Source of the DNA: Palleronia salina | Lineage (GTDB): Bacteria; Pseudomonadota; Alphaproteobacteria; Rhodobacterales; Rhodobacteraceae | Length of the DNA stretch: 64,000 bases | Direction: 5' to 3' | NCBI RefSeq assembly: GCF_900141995.1 | Contig: NZ_FQZA01000008.1 | Span: 1-64,000, forward strand | Part shown: positions 48,370 to 57,699 of the stretch, piece by piece | Position numbering within the stretch: position 1 is the first letter of the stretch | How the letters are laid out: every line of letters begins with the position of its first letter | Program-made: the position numbers and the translations under genes | The notes under the pieces: generated by a model | Seen by the model: only the letters and a program-made list of their open reading frames with translations | Told to the model about the DNA's origin: nothing | The model's database searches: none

Positions 48370-49676
48370 GCGTCCGCGACACCCTCGCCAGCCTGCGCCG
48401 CGGTGACGTGCCCGGGGCCGCCGACCTGGCCGCGTTCGCCGCCGGGCTTGCCGACGGGCAGGTGACCGATGCCCAGGCGGGCGCCTTCGCCATGGGCGTC
48501 TGCCGGGGCCCGGGGCTGGGCGAGGCGGGGCGCGTCGCGCTGACCGCCGGGATGGCCGACAGCGGGGACCGGCTGACCTGGGACCTGCCGGGTCCGGTGG
48601 TCGACAAGCATTCCACCGGCGGCGTCGGCGACCCGGTCTCGCTGATCCTCGCCCCCGCGCTGGCGGCGCTGGGCGGTTTCGTCCCGATGATCTCGGGCCG
48701 CGGGCTGGGACACACCGGCGGCACGCTGGACAAGCTCGAAGCTATCCCCGGCTTGTCGGTCGCGCTGGACCATGACGCATTCGAGCGGGTCGTCCGCGAC
48801 ACCGGCACCGCCATCGTGGCGGCCAGCCGAGCGATCGCGCCGGCGGACAAGCGGCTCTACGCGATCCGCGACGTGACCGCGACGGTCGACCAGGTGGACC
48901 TGATCTGCGCCTCGATCCTGTCGAAGAAACTGGCCGCGGGGCTGGGCGCGCTGGTTCTGGATGTGAAATGCGGCTCAGGCGCGTTCATGCGCGATCCGGC
49001 GGCGGCGCGGGACTTGGCCCGGGTGCTGGTCGAAACGGCGACCGGCGCGGGCCTGCCCACCCGCGCGCTCATCACCGCGATGGACCAGCCGCTGGCCCCG
49101 GCCATGGGCAACGCGACCGAGATCCGGGCGGTGATGGCCGTGCTCGACGGCCGGGAGTCCGACAGCCGGCTCGCCCGCGTGACCGCCGCGCTGGGGGGCG
49201 AGCTTCTGCACATGGCGGGCCTGGCGCAAAGCCCCGAGGACGGCGCCGCGCGCATCTCCCAGGCGATCACGGACGGACGCGCGATGGAGCGCTTCGCCGC
49301 CATGGTGGCGGGGCAGGGCGGCCCCTCGGATTTCGCGCAGACGTGGGACGCGGTGCTGCCGCGCGCGCCGGTGATCCGCGACATTCCCGCCCCCACGGAC
49401 GGCTACCTCGCCAAGGCCGACGGGACTGCGCTGGGCCAGGCGGTGGTGGCGCTGGGTGGTGGGCGCGCGCGTGACGGCGATGCGATCGACCCGTCCGTGG
49501 GTCTGGACGCCATCGCGCCGCTGGGCGCGCGGCTCGCCAAGGGCGATCCGCTGGCGCGCGTCCACGCCGCGGACGAGGCCGCCGCCGACCGGGCCGCGGC
49601 GGCGGTGCTGGAGGCGCTCACCCTGTCGGACAAGGCCCCGGACGCCACAACCCTGATCGCGGAGCGGATCGCGTGA
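48366..49676 (+). CDS. deoA: Thymidine phosphorylase
   Basis: The product is 436 aa, GTG start at 48366. It cleaves thymidine and deoxyuridine to base and deoxyribose 1-phosphate. Marks: VVDKHSTGGVGDPVSLILAP, MISGRGLGHTGGTLDKLEAI, LDVKCGSGAFM. Directly coupled to cdd and followed by deoB, so both products enter the same pathway. Confidence 0.95.
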   Translation: MSVRDTLASLRRGDVPGAADLAAFAAGLADGQVTDAQAGAFAMGVCRGPGLGEAGRVALTAGMADSGDRLTWDLPGPVVDKHSTGGVGDPVSLILAPALAALGGFVPMISGRGLGHTGGTLDKLEAIPGLSVALDHDAFERVVRDTGTAIVAASRAIAPADKRLYAIRDVTATVDQVDLICASILSKKLAAGLGALVLDVKCGSGAFMRDPAAARDLARVLVETATGAGLPTRALITAMDQPLAPAMGNATEIRAVMAVLDGRESDSRLARVTAALGGELLHMAGLAQSPEDGAARISQAITDGRAMERFAAMVAGQGGPSDFAQTWDAVLPRAPVIRDIPAPTDGYLAKADGTALGQAVVALGGGRARDGDAIDPSVGLDAIAPLGARLAKGDPLARVHAADEAAADRAAAAVLEALTLSDKAPDATTLIAERIA

Positions 49677-49752
49677 ACATCGCACAGCCCCCTTGCATCA
49701 CTGGTCCCCAAATACTTCTGCCCGGCACGGGCCATCAGGTGGGAGCCCTCCG

Positions 49753-50934
49753 ATGAGCGCGCGGGCTTTCCTGGTGGTGCTCGATTCGGTCGGCATCGGC
49801 GGCGCGCCCGATGCGGACGCGTTCGGCGATGAAGGAGCCAATACCGTGGGTCACATCGCCCGGGCGCTGGCGGACGGCGACCGGCCCTTGCGTCTGCCGA
49901 ATCTCGACGCGCTGGGGCTGGGCCGGGCGGTGACGCTCGCCTCGGGCCTCGACGCGCCGGGTCTCGGCGCCGGGCCGCAGGGGCGTTGGGGCGCGGCGAC
50001 CGAGGTCTCGCCGGGCAAGGACACGCCCTCGGGCCACTGGGAGCTTGCCGGGCTGCCGGTGCCGTGGGAATGGACCTTCTTCCCGAAGGAAGATCCCTGC
50101 TTCCCGCCCGAGCTGGTCGAGAAGGTCTGCGCGCTCGCGGGCTGCGACGCCATTCTCGGCAACCGACATGCCTCGGGCACCAACATCATCGAGGAAGAGG
50201 GTGCCGAGCACATGCGGACGGGCCGTCCGATCTGCTATACCTCGACCGACAGCGTATTCCAGATCGCCGCCCACGAAGAGGTCTTCGGCCTCGACCGGTT
50301 GATCGACCTCTGCGCCGCGCTGGCGCCCGATCTGCACGCCATGCGGGTGGGCCGGGTCATCGCGCGGCCCTTCCTGGGCGATGCCGATAGAGGCTTCACC
50401 CGGACGGCCAACCGCCGCGACTTCGCCATCGCGCCGCCTGCTCCGACGCTGTGCAACTGGGCCAAGGACGCGGGCCGCGACGTGCATTCCGTGGGCAAGA
50501 TCGCCGACATCTTCTCGATGCAGGGGATCGACACGCGGGCCAAGGGCTCGGACGCGGAACTGCTCGACCACCTGCGCGCGCGGATGGACGATGCCGCGCC
50601 GGGCAGCCTGACCTTCGCCAATTTCGTCGAGTTCGACAGCGCCTACGGTCACCGCCGCGATCCCGACGGCTATGCCCGGCACCTGGAATGGTTCGACGCG
50701 GCGCTGCCCGACCTGGTCGCGCGGCTCGATCCCGATGACATCCTGGTCATCACCGCCGACCACGGCAACGATCCCACCTGGCGCGGCACCGACCACACCC
50801 GCGAACGGGTGCCGGTGCTGGTCGCGGGGACGGGCGCTGGCGAGATCGGCCACTGCGCCTTCGTCGACGTGGCCGCCAGCATCGCAACCCATCTGGGCCT
50901 ATCGGACACCGGCCCGGGAAGGAGCTTCCTGTGA
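49753..50934 (+). CDS. deoB: Phosphopentomutase
   Basis: The product is 393 aa from ATG 49753. It converts (deoxy)ribose 1-phosphate to the 5-phosphate. Alkaline-phosphatase-fold metal residues appear as LVVLDSVGIGGAPDADAFGD, TPSGHWELAGLPV, and VITADHGNDPTWRGTDHTRE. The stop overlaps the add GTG (GTGA). Third gene of the operon. Confidence 0.95.
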   Translation: MSARAFLVVLDSVGIGGAPDADAFGDEGANTVGHIARALADGDRPLRLPNLDALGLGRAVTLASGLDAPGLGAGPQGRWGAATEVSPGKDTPSGHWELAGLPVPWEWTFFPKEDPCFPPELVEKVCALAGCDAILGNRHASGTNIIEEEGAEHMRTGRPICYTSTDSVFQIAAHEEVFGLDRLIDLCAALAPDLHAMRVGRVIARPFLGDADRGFTRTANRRDFAIAPPAPTLCNWAKDAGRDVHSVGKIADIFSMQGIDTRAKGSDAELLDHLRARMDDAAPGSLTFANFVEFDSAYGHRRDPDGYARHLEWFDAALPDLVARLDPDDILVITADHGNDPTWRGTDHTRERVPVLVAGTGAGEIGHCAFVDVAASIATHLGLSDTGPGRSFL

Positions 50935-51896
50935 TCCCGAAGATCGAACTTCACCTGCACCTGGAAGGCGCGGCGCCGCCCGCCTTCATCCGCGGTCTCG
51001 CCTCCGAGAAGGGCGTCGACCTGTCGTCGATCTTCGATGGCCAGGGGCGCTATGCCTACCGCGATTTCAACGACTTCCTGCGCGTCTACGAGGCGGCCTG
51101 CACCGTGCTGCAAACGCCCGAGGACTTCGCGCGGCTGATCCGCGCGGTGCTGGCGCAGTCGGCCGAGGAAGGCGTCATCTACACCGAGGCGTTCCTGTCG
51201 CCCGATTTCTGCGGCGGCCGTGACCTGGGCGCCTGGCGCGACTACCTCGCCGCGATACAGGAAGCGGCTAGCGAGGTGCCCGAGGTCGAGATGCGGGGCG
51301 TCGTCACCTGTATCCGCCATTTCGGCCCCGACGCCGCGAAAGAGGCCGCGCGCTGCGCCGCCGAGACCGCCGGCGATTTCATCACCGGCTTCGGTATCGC
51401 GGGCGACGAGATGGCGGGCCACCCGCGCGATTTCACCTACAGTTTCGACATGGCGCGCGAGGCGGGGCTGGGCCTGACCGCCCATGCAGGCGAGTGGGGC
51501 GGCCCCACCTCGGTACGCGACGCGCTGGATCATCTGCGGGTCAGCCGCATCGGCCACGGCGTCCACGCCATCCGCGACGCGGGGTTGGTCGAGCGGCTGG
51601 CGCGCGACGGCATCACGCTCGAGGTCTGCCCGGGCAGCAACATCGCGCTGGGCGTCTACGGCAAGTGGCGCGACCATCCCATCGACGAATTGCGTGCGGC
51701 CGGGGTGCCGGTCACCGTGTCGACCGACGATCCGCCGTTCTTCCACACCACGATGCGGGACGAATACGCCCACCTGTCGGACCTGTTCGGCTGGGACGAC
51801 ACGATGTTCGCCGAGATCAACCGCACCGCCGCGCGCGCGGCCTTCTGCGACGAAGACACCCGCGCGGCCCTTCTCAAGCGGATCGATGCGGGCTAA
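50931..51896 (+). CDS. add: Adenosine deaminase
   Basis: The product is 321 aa with a GTG start. It deaminates adenosine or a relative. Zinc ligands and catalytic residues: KIELHLHLEGA (two His), LTAHAGEWGGPTSVRDAL (His and Glu), RIGHGVHAI, and VTVSTDDPPFFHTTM (Asp). Members of the subfamily may use adenine; the short length suggests either. Coupled to deoB. Confidence 0.92.
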   Translation: MIPKIELHLHLEGAAPPAFIRGLASEKGVDLSSIFDGQGRYAYRDFNDFLRVYEAACTVLQTPEDFARLIRAVLAQSAEEGVIYTEAFLSPDFCGGRDLGAWRDYLAAIQEAASEVPEVEMRGVVTCIRHFGPDAAKEAARCAAETAGDFITGFGIAGDEMAGHPRDFTYSFDMAREAGLGLTAHAGEWGGPTSVRDALDHLRVSRIGHGVHAIRDAGLVERLARDGITLEVCPGSNIALGVYGKWRDHPIDELRAAGVPVTVSTDDPPFFHTTMRDEYAHLSDLFGWDDTMFAEINRTAARAAFCDEDTRAALLKRIDAG

Positions 51897-51938
51897 GCCC
51901 GGCCCCGCAACCCGAACACGCCCGCCGAAGGACCGCAC

Positions 51939-52571
51939 ATGACCCAGCACCTGACCGTCGTCGAACACCCGCTGATCCAGCACAAGCTGACCATCATGCG
52001 CGACCAGGCGACCTCGACCGCCGTGTTCCGCCAGCTTCTGCGCGAGATCAGCCAGCTGCTGGCCTACGAGATCACGCGCGACCTGCCGCTGACGACCACC
52101 CGGATCGACACCCCGATCCAGCCCATGGACGCGCCGAAACTGGCGGGCCGCAAGCTGGCGCTGATCTCGATCCTGCGCGCGGGCAACGGCCTGCTGGACG
52201 GGATGCTCGAGCTGATCCCCTCGGCGCGGGTGGGGTTCGTAGGACTCTATCGGGACGAGGAAACGCTCGAGCCGGTGGAATATTACTTCAAGGTGCCCGA
52301 TCTCATGTCCGAGCGTGTCGTCATCGCGGTGGACCCGATGCTGGCCACCGGCAACAGCTCGGCCGCGGCGATCCAGAAACTGAAGGATGCCGGCGCCAAG
52401 GATATCCGCTTCCTGTGCCTGCTGGCCGCGCCCGAAGGCGTCGAGCGGATGAAGCAGGCGCATCCGGACGTGCCCATCGTCACCGCCGCGCTGGACGAGC
52501 GGCTGAACGAGAAAGGCTATATCGTGCCGGGCCTTGGCGACGCCGGGGACCGCATGTTCGGTACGAAATAG
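51939..52571 (+). CDS. upp: Uracil phosphoribosyltransferase
   Basis: The product is 210 aa. It joins uracil to PRPP, giving UMP. Marks: [36 protein letters not shown], and the PRPP loop [18 protein letters not shown]. The C terminus ends [15 protein letters not shown], as in other Upp. It is the last gene of the cdd-deoA-deoB-add-upp operon, 42 bp after add. Confidence 0.96.
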   Translation: MTQHLTVVEHPLIQHKLTIMRDQATSTAVFRQLLREISQLLAYEITRDLPLTTTRIDTPIQPMDAPKLAGRKLALISILRAGNGLLDGMLELIPSARVGFVGLYRDEETLEPVEYYFKVPDLMSERVVIAVDPMLATGNSSAAAIQKLKDAGAKDIRFLCLLAAPEGVERMKQAHPDVPIVTAALDERLNEKGYIVPGLGDAGDRMFGTK

Positions 52572-52644
52572 CGCGCCGCGCCCTTTACCCCCCGACGCCC
52601 CCCGTGCATCGTATCGCCATGCACCTAGAGTCCGGGGGGACACC

Positions 52645-53910
52645 ATGCTGAGAACCGTTTGCCTGTCGCTGTCGCTGGCGCTGTCGGGCGTCGCCACCAC
52701 GAGCCTCGCGCAGGATCTGCGCACCGACCTGGCCGATGCCGGCCCGCCGGCCGAGTTTCCGCCCGCGGGCTTCAACGGCCGCCAGTTCGTCGATAGCCGG
52801 GGCTGCGTCTATGTTCGTGCGGGCGCCATCGGCGAAACCAGCTGGGTGCCCCGCGTCACCGGGAACCGCCGCGTGCTGTGCGGCTTCAAGCCGACCGAGT
52901 TCCGGCGCACGGCCCGCGCCGAGCTTCCGGTGATCCCCGATCCCGCGCCGGCGCAGACCAACACCGCTGCCGCCGCACCCGCCCCGGCAGCCCCCCGCGT
53001 CCTGGCGACGCCCACGCCGCGCAGCACGGCAACGGCCCCGCGGACCATCGCGACGCCGACCCCGCGCAGCACCGCGCAGGCGCCGACCCCGCCGCGCGCC
53101 GGGTCCACCGATGGACTTCGCCCCATGCCCTACCGCGCCGCGCGCAACCTGTCGTCCTCGGAACTGGCCGCCGAGCCCGTGACCCCCAACGCCCGCCGCA
53201 GCGTGGCCACCGCGCCGCGCAGCGTGGCGACAACACCGCGTGTCGGCGCGCCGTCCGAGGTGTTCGAGCTTCAGCCGGGCGACCGCATCCGCGTGCCCAG
53301 TGTCCCGGCGGTCCGGACGCCCCCGGGCTATCGCCGTGCCTGGGACGACGACCGCCTGAATCCCGACCGCGGCAAGCAGACCTTCAGCGGTGCCCTGCAG
53401 ACCGCGCTGGTCTGGACCCAGACCGTGCCGCGGCGGCTGAAGACGGCCGGCGGACGCGACGTCACCGACCGGTATCATTACCTGGTCTATCCCTACACCG
53501 ATTACGACAAGCAGCGCGCCGACCTGCGCGGCGGCAAGTTCGTGACGATCATCACCGACGGCCAGCGCCAGATCGTGCCGCGCAGCGCGCTGCGCACCCG
53601 TGCCGATGGCAAGGTCGTCATGTCCAGCAAGTCCGCGCCGGCCACCCGCAGCGCCGCCCCGGCGCCGTCCCAGCCCAAGGCGGCCGGCGGGCGCTACGTG
53701 CAGGTGGCGAGCTTCGGCAACCCCGCCAACGCGCAGGCGACGGCGCGGCGCTTGCAGGCGGCGGGCCTGCCGGTGCGGATGCAGGACGTCCGGCGCGGCG
53801 GCACGGCCTACCGCAGCGTGCTGGCCGGTCCGTTCAGTGACCGGGCGGCGCTGTCACGTGCGCTGGGCGTGGCCCGCGCGCAGGGCTTCTCGGACGCTTT
53901 CGTCCGCTAG
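52645..53910 (+). CDS. SPOR-domain cell-envelope protein
   Basis: The product is 421 aa from ATG 52645 with GGGGGGA upstream. Signal peptide MLRTVCLSLSLALSGVATTS. After an N-terminal Cys-containing region (FVDSRGCVYVRAG, RRVLCGFKP) comes a long Pro/Ala/Thr-rich linker with repeated words (ATPTPRSTATAPRT, then ATPTPRSTAQAPTP). The last ~75 aa (GGRYVQVASFGNPANAQATA and on to SDAFVR) are a SPOR peptidoglycan-binding domain. Likely binds septal peptidoglycan. Confidence 0.88.
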   Translation: MLRTVCLSLSLALSGVATTSLAQDLRTDLADAGPPAEFPPAGFNGRQFVDSRGCVYVRAGAIGETSWVPRVTGNRRVLCGFKPTEFRRTARAELPVIPDPAPAQTNTAAAAPAPAAPRVLATPTPRSTATAPRTIATPTPRSTAQAPTPPRAGSTDGLRPMPYRAARNLSSSELAAEPVTPNARRSVATAPRSVATTPRVGAPSEVFELQPGDRIRVPSVPAVRTPPGYRRAWDDDRLNPDRGKQTFSGALQTALVWTQTVPRRLKTAGGRDVTDRYHYLVYPYTDYDKQRADLRGGKFVTIITDGQRQIVPRSALRTRADGKVVMSSKSAPATRSAAPAPSQPKAAGGRYVQVASFGNPANAQATARRLQAAGLPVRMQDVRRGGTAYRSVLAGPFSDRAALSRALGVARAQGFSDAFVR

Positions 53911-54112
53911 GCCGCGTCGCGCGCCCGACGGATTGGCGCTGCGCGCGGCGTAACGATGAGCCTGCCTTTGCCGTGGGCGCGGCATGTGCCTGTCCCGGCG
54001 CGGACGGGCGGGGTCGCCGTGAATGTGTCTGGCGAGTCGCGTCGCGGGCCGTCTTCTCGGACGGCAGCCGTCCGAAAACGGGCTCGGGCCACCGGGCGGT
54101 CGCCCCGGTGCC

Positions 54113-55129
54113 TCAGCGGGCGCAGATATTCTGCAGCGCGACCCATTGCCCGTCGGTCAGGACCGGGCGCGCGGTCTCGGGCGTGACCGGGTCCGCCTCG
54201 ATCAGCGCGACGGTGGTTTCGCCGGTGATGTCCTCGGCATAGGCATAGGGCGCGACGGGGATCTGCGCCTGCGACATGCGGCTGAGGAAGGTCGCCACCG
54301 GCAAGGGTGCGCGCGGGCTGGTTGACAGGTGCTCGGCATAGCGACGCAACGTGTCGTCGGGGACCTCGCCCCGGGTCAGAAGCTGCACGGCGGCCATGGG
54401 ACCCGCGAATTCCAGGAGCCGCGCCATGGGGTCCCGGATCTCGGCCCGCGCAAGTTCGGCCAGGATGTATCCGGCGACGGGCTCGGCGGCCTCGTAATCC
54501 TCGATCAGGGCGCGGTTCAGCAGGATCAGGCGGCCGGGAAGGTGCGCGGCCGTCTCGGGGCCGCCGGGCAGGACCACAAGCCGCCCGCTGCCGGGGCCAA
54601 GCACCCGCGACGACAGCTGCGCCAGCGCGGACCGCGCGGCGGGGTTGGCGCAGGGTTCGCCCGCGACGCGGGTGATCTGCGCCAGCAGCCTGCGCCCGGT
54701 ATCGGCGCGCACGGCCTCGGGCACCACCGCCGTGGCGTGGCGCACCAGCGCGTCGGGCAGCCACAGGACGCCGCCCGCAAGCAGGCCGGCCAGCACCACC
54801 GCCAGCACACCGGTCCGCAGCCAGCCGCGCCGGGGCCGCCGGCGCTCGACGGCCCGTTGCACCCGTTCGATGGCCGAGATCATGTCGCTGTCGTCCAGCT
54901 CAAGCGTCTCGCCCGCGTCCGGGCCGGGCGCGAACAGCGCGGGCACGGCGCCGGGGTTGCGCCGCTCGACGGCGGGCAGGGACCAGTGCGCGAGGGGCCG
55001 GTCGCTCATATCGGTGATCTTGAGCGTCGCGTCACCGATGGACACCACCACGTCGCGCCGTTGCGATTCGGGGCTTTCACGCCAGAGGCCGCTCGCCTCG
55101 AGCCGGGCGTATTCACTGAGAACGGTCAT
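54113..55129 (-). CDS. Degenerate M48-like membrane protein (catalytic His lost)
   Basis: The product is 338 aa. It has an N-terminal cytosolic part, one membrane helix (about 104-127, VLAVVLAGLLAGGVLWLP) and a periplasmic domain arranged like M48 metallopeptidases. At the place expected for HEXXH the sequence is YILAELARAE: Ala224 and Arg228 stand where the two zinc His should be, Glu225 remains. It probably cannot bind zinc. The start Met at 55129 is at the head of a clear frame. The M48 relation is inference from layout; it could be an unrelated family. Confidence 0.5.
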   Translation of the reverse strand: MTVLSEYARLEASGLWRESPESQRRDVVVSIGDATLKITDMSDRPLAHWSLPAVERRNPGAVPALFAPGPDAGETLELDDSDMISAIERVQRAVERRRPRRGWLRTGVLAVVLAGLLAGGVLWLPDALVRHATAVVPEAVRADTGRRLLAQITRVAGEPCANPAARSALAQLSSRVLGPGSGRLVVLPGGPETAAHLPGRLILLNRALIEDYEAAEPVAGYILAELARAEIRDPMARLLEFAGPMAAVQLLTRGEVPDDTLRRYAEHLSTSPRAPLPVATFLSRMSQAQIPVAPYAYAEDITGETTVALIEADPVTPETARPVLTDGQWVALQNICAR

Positions 55130-55172
55130 GATACAGGCGCGCCAATATGCGGGGCTGGGGGAATTGCGGGCC

Positions 55173-56798
55173 TCACAATGTCTTCGCGGCCTGGCGCAGC
55201 TCGAACTTCTGGATCTTGCCGGTCGACGTCTTGGGCAGCTCGGTGAACACCACGCGCTTGGGCGTCTTGAACCCGGCAAGCTTCTCGCGCGCGAAGGCGA
55301 TCAGCGTGGCCTCGTCGGTCTGCGCGCCCTTCTTCAGCTCGACGAAGGCGCAGGGCACCTCGCCCCACTTGTCGTCGGGCTTGGCCACGACCGCGCAGAG
55401 CGACACGGCGGGGTGGCCCATGAGGCAGCCCTCGACCTCGACCGAGCTGATGTTCTCGCCGCCCGAGATGATGATGTCTTTGGCGCGATCGGCGATCTGG
55501 ATATAGCCGTCGGGATGCTGCACCGCGATGTCGCCGGAGTGGAACCAGCCGCCGGCGAAGGCCTCGGCCGTGGCGTCGGGGTTGCGGAAATAGCCTTTCA
55601 TCACGCAGTTCCCGCGAATGCCGATCTCGCCCTGGGTGACGCCGTCATGGGGCACGGGGCGGTGCGCTTCGTCCAGCACCTCGATCTCTTCCATCATGGG
55701 CATGGCGACACCCTGCCGGGCCTTCTTCGCGGCCTCGGCCTCGTCCTCCATGCCGTCCCACATGGGATCCCACAGGCATTCGGTCACGTGGCCGTAGGTT
55801 TCGGTCAGGCCGTAGACCTGCATGACGTGGAAGCCCAGCTTGCCGATGGCGCCCAGCGTCGCGGGGGCGGGGGGCGCGCCGGCGGTGAAGACCTCGACCG
55901 TGTGGTCGAAGTCGCGGCGATCCTCGGGGTCGGCGTTGACGATGGTGTTCAGCACGATGGGCGCGCCGCCGAAATGCGTGACACCCTCGTCCGCGATGGC
56001 GTCGTAGATCGCGCGGGCCGTGATGTCGCGGCAGCAGATCACGGTGCCGCCCAGCATCGGCATCATCCAGGTGTGGTTCCAGCCGTTGCAATGGAACAGC
56101 GGCACGATGGTCAGGAAGCGCGAGAACAGCGGCATCTGCCAGCTGACGACCGTGCCCATGGTCATGAGGTAGGCGCCGCGATGGTGATAGACGACGCCCT
56201 TTGGCCGCCCCGTGGTGCCCGAGGTATAGTTCAGCGCCAGGCTTTCCCATTCGTCCTGCGGCATGTCCCACGGCGCGTCCGGGGTGCCGCTGGCCAGCAG
56301 GTCGTCCCACGTCATGTGGCGGCCGGTGGCGCGGTGGCCGCGCGCGCGGTCCGGCACCTCGACGATGCGGGGCGGGGGGCCGTCCATCTGGTCGATGGCG
56401 GCCTCGGCCAGGGCCACCTGGTCGCTGTCGACCAGCACCATGCGCGACCCGCCGTGGGACAGGATGTAGGACACCGTAGCCACGTCCAGCCGGGTGTTGA
56501 TCGTGTTCAGGACCGCGCCGCAGGCGGGCACGCCGAAATGGGCGATGGCCTGCGCGCTCACGTTGGGCAGGATGGTCGACACCACGTCGCCCGAGGCGAT
56601 GCCCGCCGCCTTCAGCCCCGAGGCCAGCCGCGACGTGTCGGCGTGGTATTCGGCATAGCTCCAGCGCAGGGGCCCGTCGATCAGCGCCTCCCTGCCAGGA
56701 AAGACACGCGCCGCGCGGGCGAGATGCGACAGGGGGGTCAGCGGCACGTGGTTGGCGCGTGTCTTGTCCAGCCCCGTCTCGTCCTGCATCCAGCCCAT
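55173..56798 (-). CDS. AMP-dependent acyl-CoA ligase, DmdB-like (methylmercaptopropionate-CoA ligase candidate)
   Basis: The product is 541 aa. AMP-binding blocks: LNYTSGTTGRPKGVVYHHRG, IVPLFHCNGWNHTWMMPM, QVYGLTETYGHVTECLWDP, GWFHSGDIAVQHPDGYIQIA, and LPKTSTGKIQKFELRQ with the catalytic Lys. Length and the YHHRGAYLMTMGTVVSW phrase match the DmdB type known from Roseobacters, which activate 3-methylmercaptopropionate from DMSP, but medium-chain acids are also used by relatives. No dmdA adjoins it. Activity cannot be told from sequence alone. Confidence 0.75.
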   Translation of the reverse strand: MGWMQDETGLDKTRANHVPLTPLSHLARAARVFPGREALIDGPLRWSYAEYHADTSRLASGLKAAGIASGDVVSTILPNVSAQAIAHFGVPACGAVLNTINTRLDVATVSYILSHGGSRMVLVDSDQVALAEAAIDQMDGPPPRIVEVPDRARGHRATGRHMTWDDLLASGTPDAPWDMPQDEWESLALNYTSGTTGRPKGVVYHHRGAYLMTMGTVVSWQMPLFSRFLTIVPLFHCNGWNHTWMMPMLGGTVICCRDITARAIYDAIADEGVTHFGGAPIVLNTIVNADPEDRRDFDHTVEVFTAGAPPAPATLGAIGKLGFHVMQVYGLTETYGHVTECLWDPMWDGMEDEAEAAKKARQGVAMPMMEEIEVLDEAHRPVPHDGVTQGEIGIRGNCVMKGYFRNPDATAEAFAGGWFHSGDIAVQHPDGYIQIADRAKDIIISGGENISSVEVEGCLMGHPAVSLCAVVAKPDDKWGEVPCAFVELKKGAQTDEATLIAFAREKLAGFKTPKRVVFTELPKTSTGKIQKFELRQAAKTL

Positions 56799-56882
56799 GG
56801 CATCCCCCTTGTCTTTGACGACCGTCGTGAAACTATCGCGTCACCTAGAACGATAGCAAAGCCCCGAAAGCCCCGGAATACC

Positions 56883-57530
56883 ATGATCATCTCGCCCGGC
56901 CGCGGCTATATCTTCGTCCACATCCCGAAGACCGGTGGCACGGCGCTCAGCCTCGCGCTCGAGAACCGGGCGATGAGGGACGACATCCTGATCGGCGACA
57001 CGCCCAAGGCCGTCCGGCGGCGCGGGCGGCTGAAGGATCTCGCCCCCCGGGGCCGGCTGTGGAAGCATTCGCGCCTGGCCGACATCGAGGGGATCCTGAC
57101 GCCCGACGAAATCACCGGCATGTTCGTCTTCGCGATCGTGCGCAACCCGTGGGACCGGATGGTCAGCTACTACCACTGGTTGAAGGCCCAGCGGTTCGAC
57201 CACCCGGCCGTGGCGCTGGCGGGCCAGCTGGACTTCCCCGGTTTCGTCGCCCACCCCCACACGCGCGACAGCATGCGCGGCGATGCGGCGCGCACCTACG
57301 TGACGCTTTCGGACGGGCGCGAAGTCGACACGCTGTTCCTGCGGCTCGAGACTCTGGAGGATGACCTTGCGGCCGTCGAATCGCGGCTGGACATGCGCCT
57401 GGGGCTGATAACGCGCGCCAATGCGTCCCAAAGGGCGCGGGATTATCGTGGCTATTACGACGAGTCGACGCGCGAAATCGTCGGGGAAATCTCGGCCGAG
57501 GACATCCAGAGGTTCGGCTACCGTTTCTGA
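56883..57530 (+). CDS. Sulfotransferase family protein
   Basis: The product is 215 aa from ATG 56883 (MIISPGRGYIFVHIPKTGGT). The PAPS 5'-phosphosulfate loop is HIPKTGGTALSLALENRA and the 3'-phosphate site is IVRNPWDRMVSYYHWLKAQR. Such Golgi-type-like bacterial proteins sulfate polysaccharides or lipids. A much larger open frame (54645-57530) covers this gene but its first half lies antisense to two real genes. It is a monocistron near the DmdB-like gene, divergent from it. Confidence 0.85.
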   Translation: MIISPGRGYIFVHIPKTGGTALSLALENRAMRDDILIGDTPKAVRRRGRLKDLAPRGRLWKHSRLADIEGILTPDEITGMFVFAIVRNPWDRMVSYYHWLKAQRFDHPAVALAGQLDFPGFVAHPHTRDSMRGDAARTYVTLSDGREVDTLFLRLETLEDDLAAVESRLDMRLGLITRANASQRARDYRGYYDESTREIVGEISAEDIQRFGYRF

Positions 57531-57699
57531 GCGACACGTCAGCCGCGACAATCCGGTGAATTTACCGCGACCTTCCCGAAAATTGGCGGATGCCGCATTC
57601 TCGCCCGGTTCGGGGCCAAATGCCGCGCGAATTACGCGTCAAAAGTGAATCAATCCGTCCCATCCGGCGGAGTCTTGCGATTGCAATTGGAGCCTCAAA

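Noticed and set aside
54057..54075. Hairpin TCGGACGG-CAG-CCGTCCGA after the SPOR gene.
   Set aside because: No T-run on either strand in the right place, so not called a terminator.
54645..57530. A 961-codon plus-strand open frame.
   Set aside because: Only its last 215 codons (from 56883) encode a recognisable protein; the rest is antisense to the M48-like and DmdB-like genes and reflects high GC.
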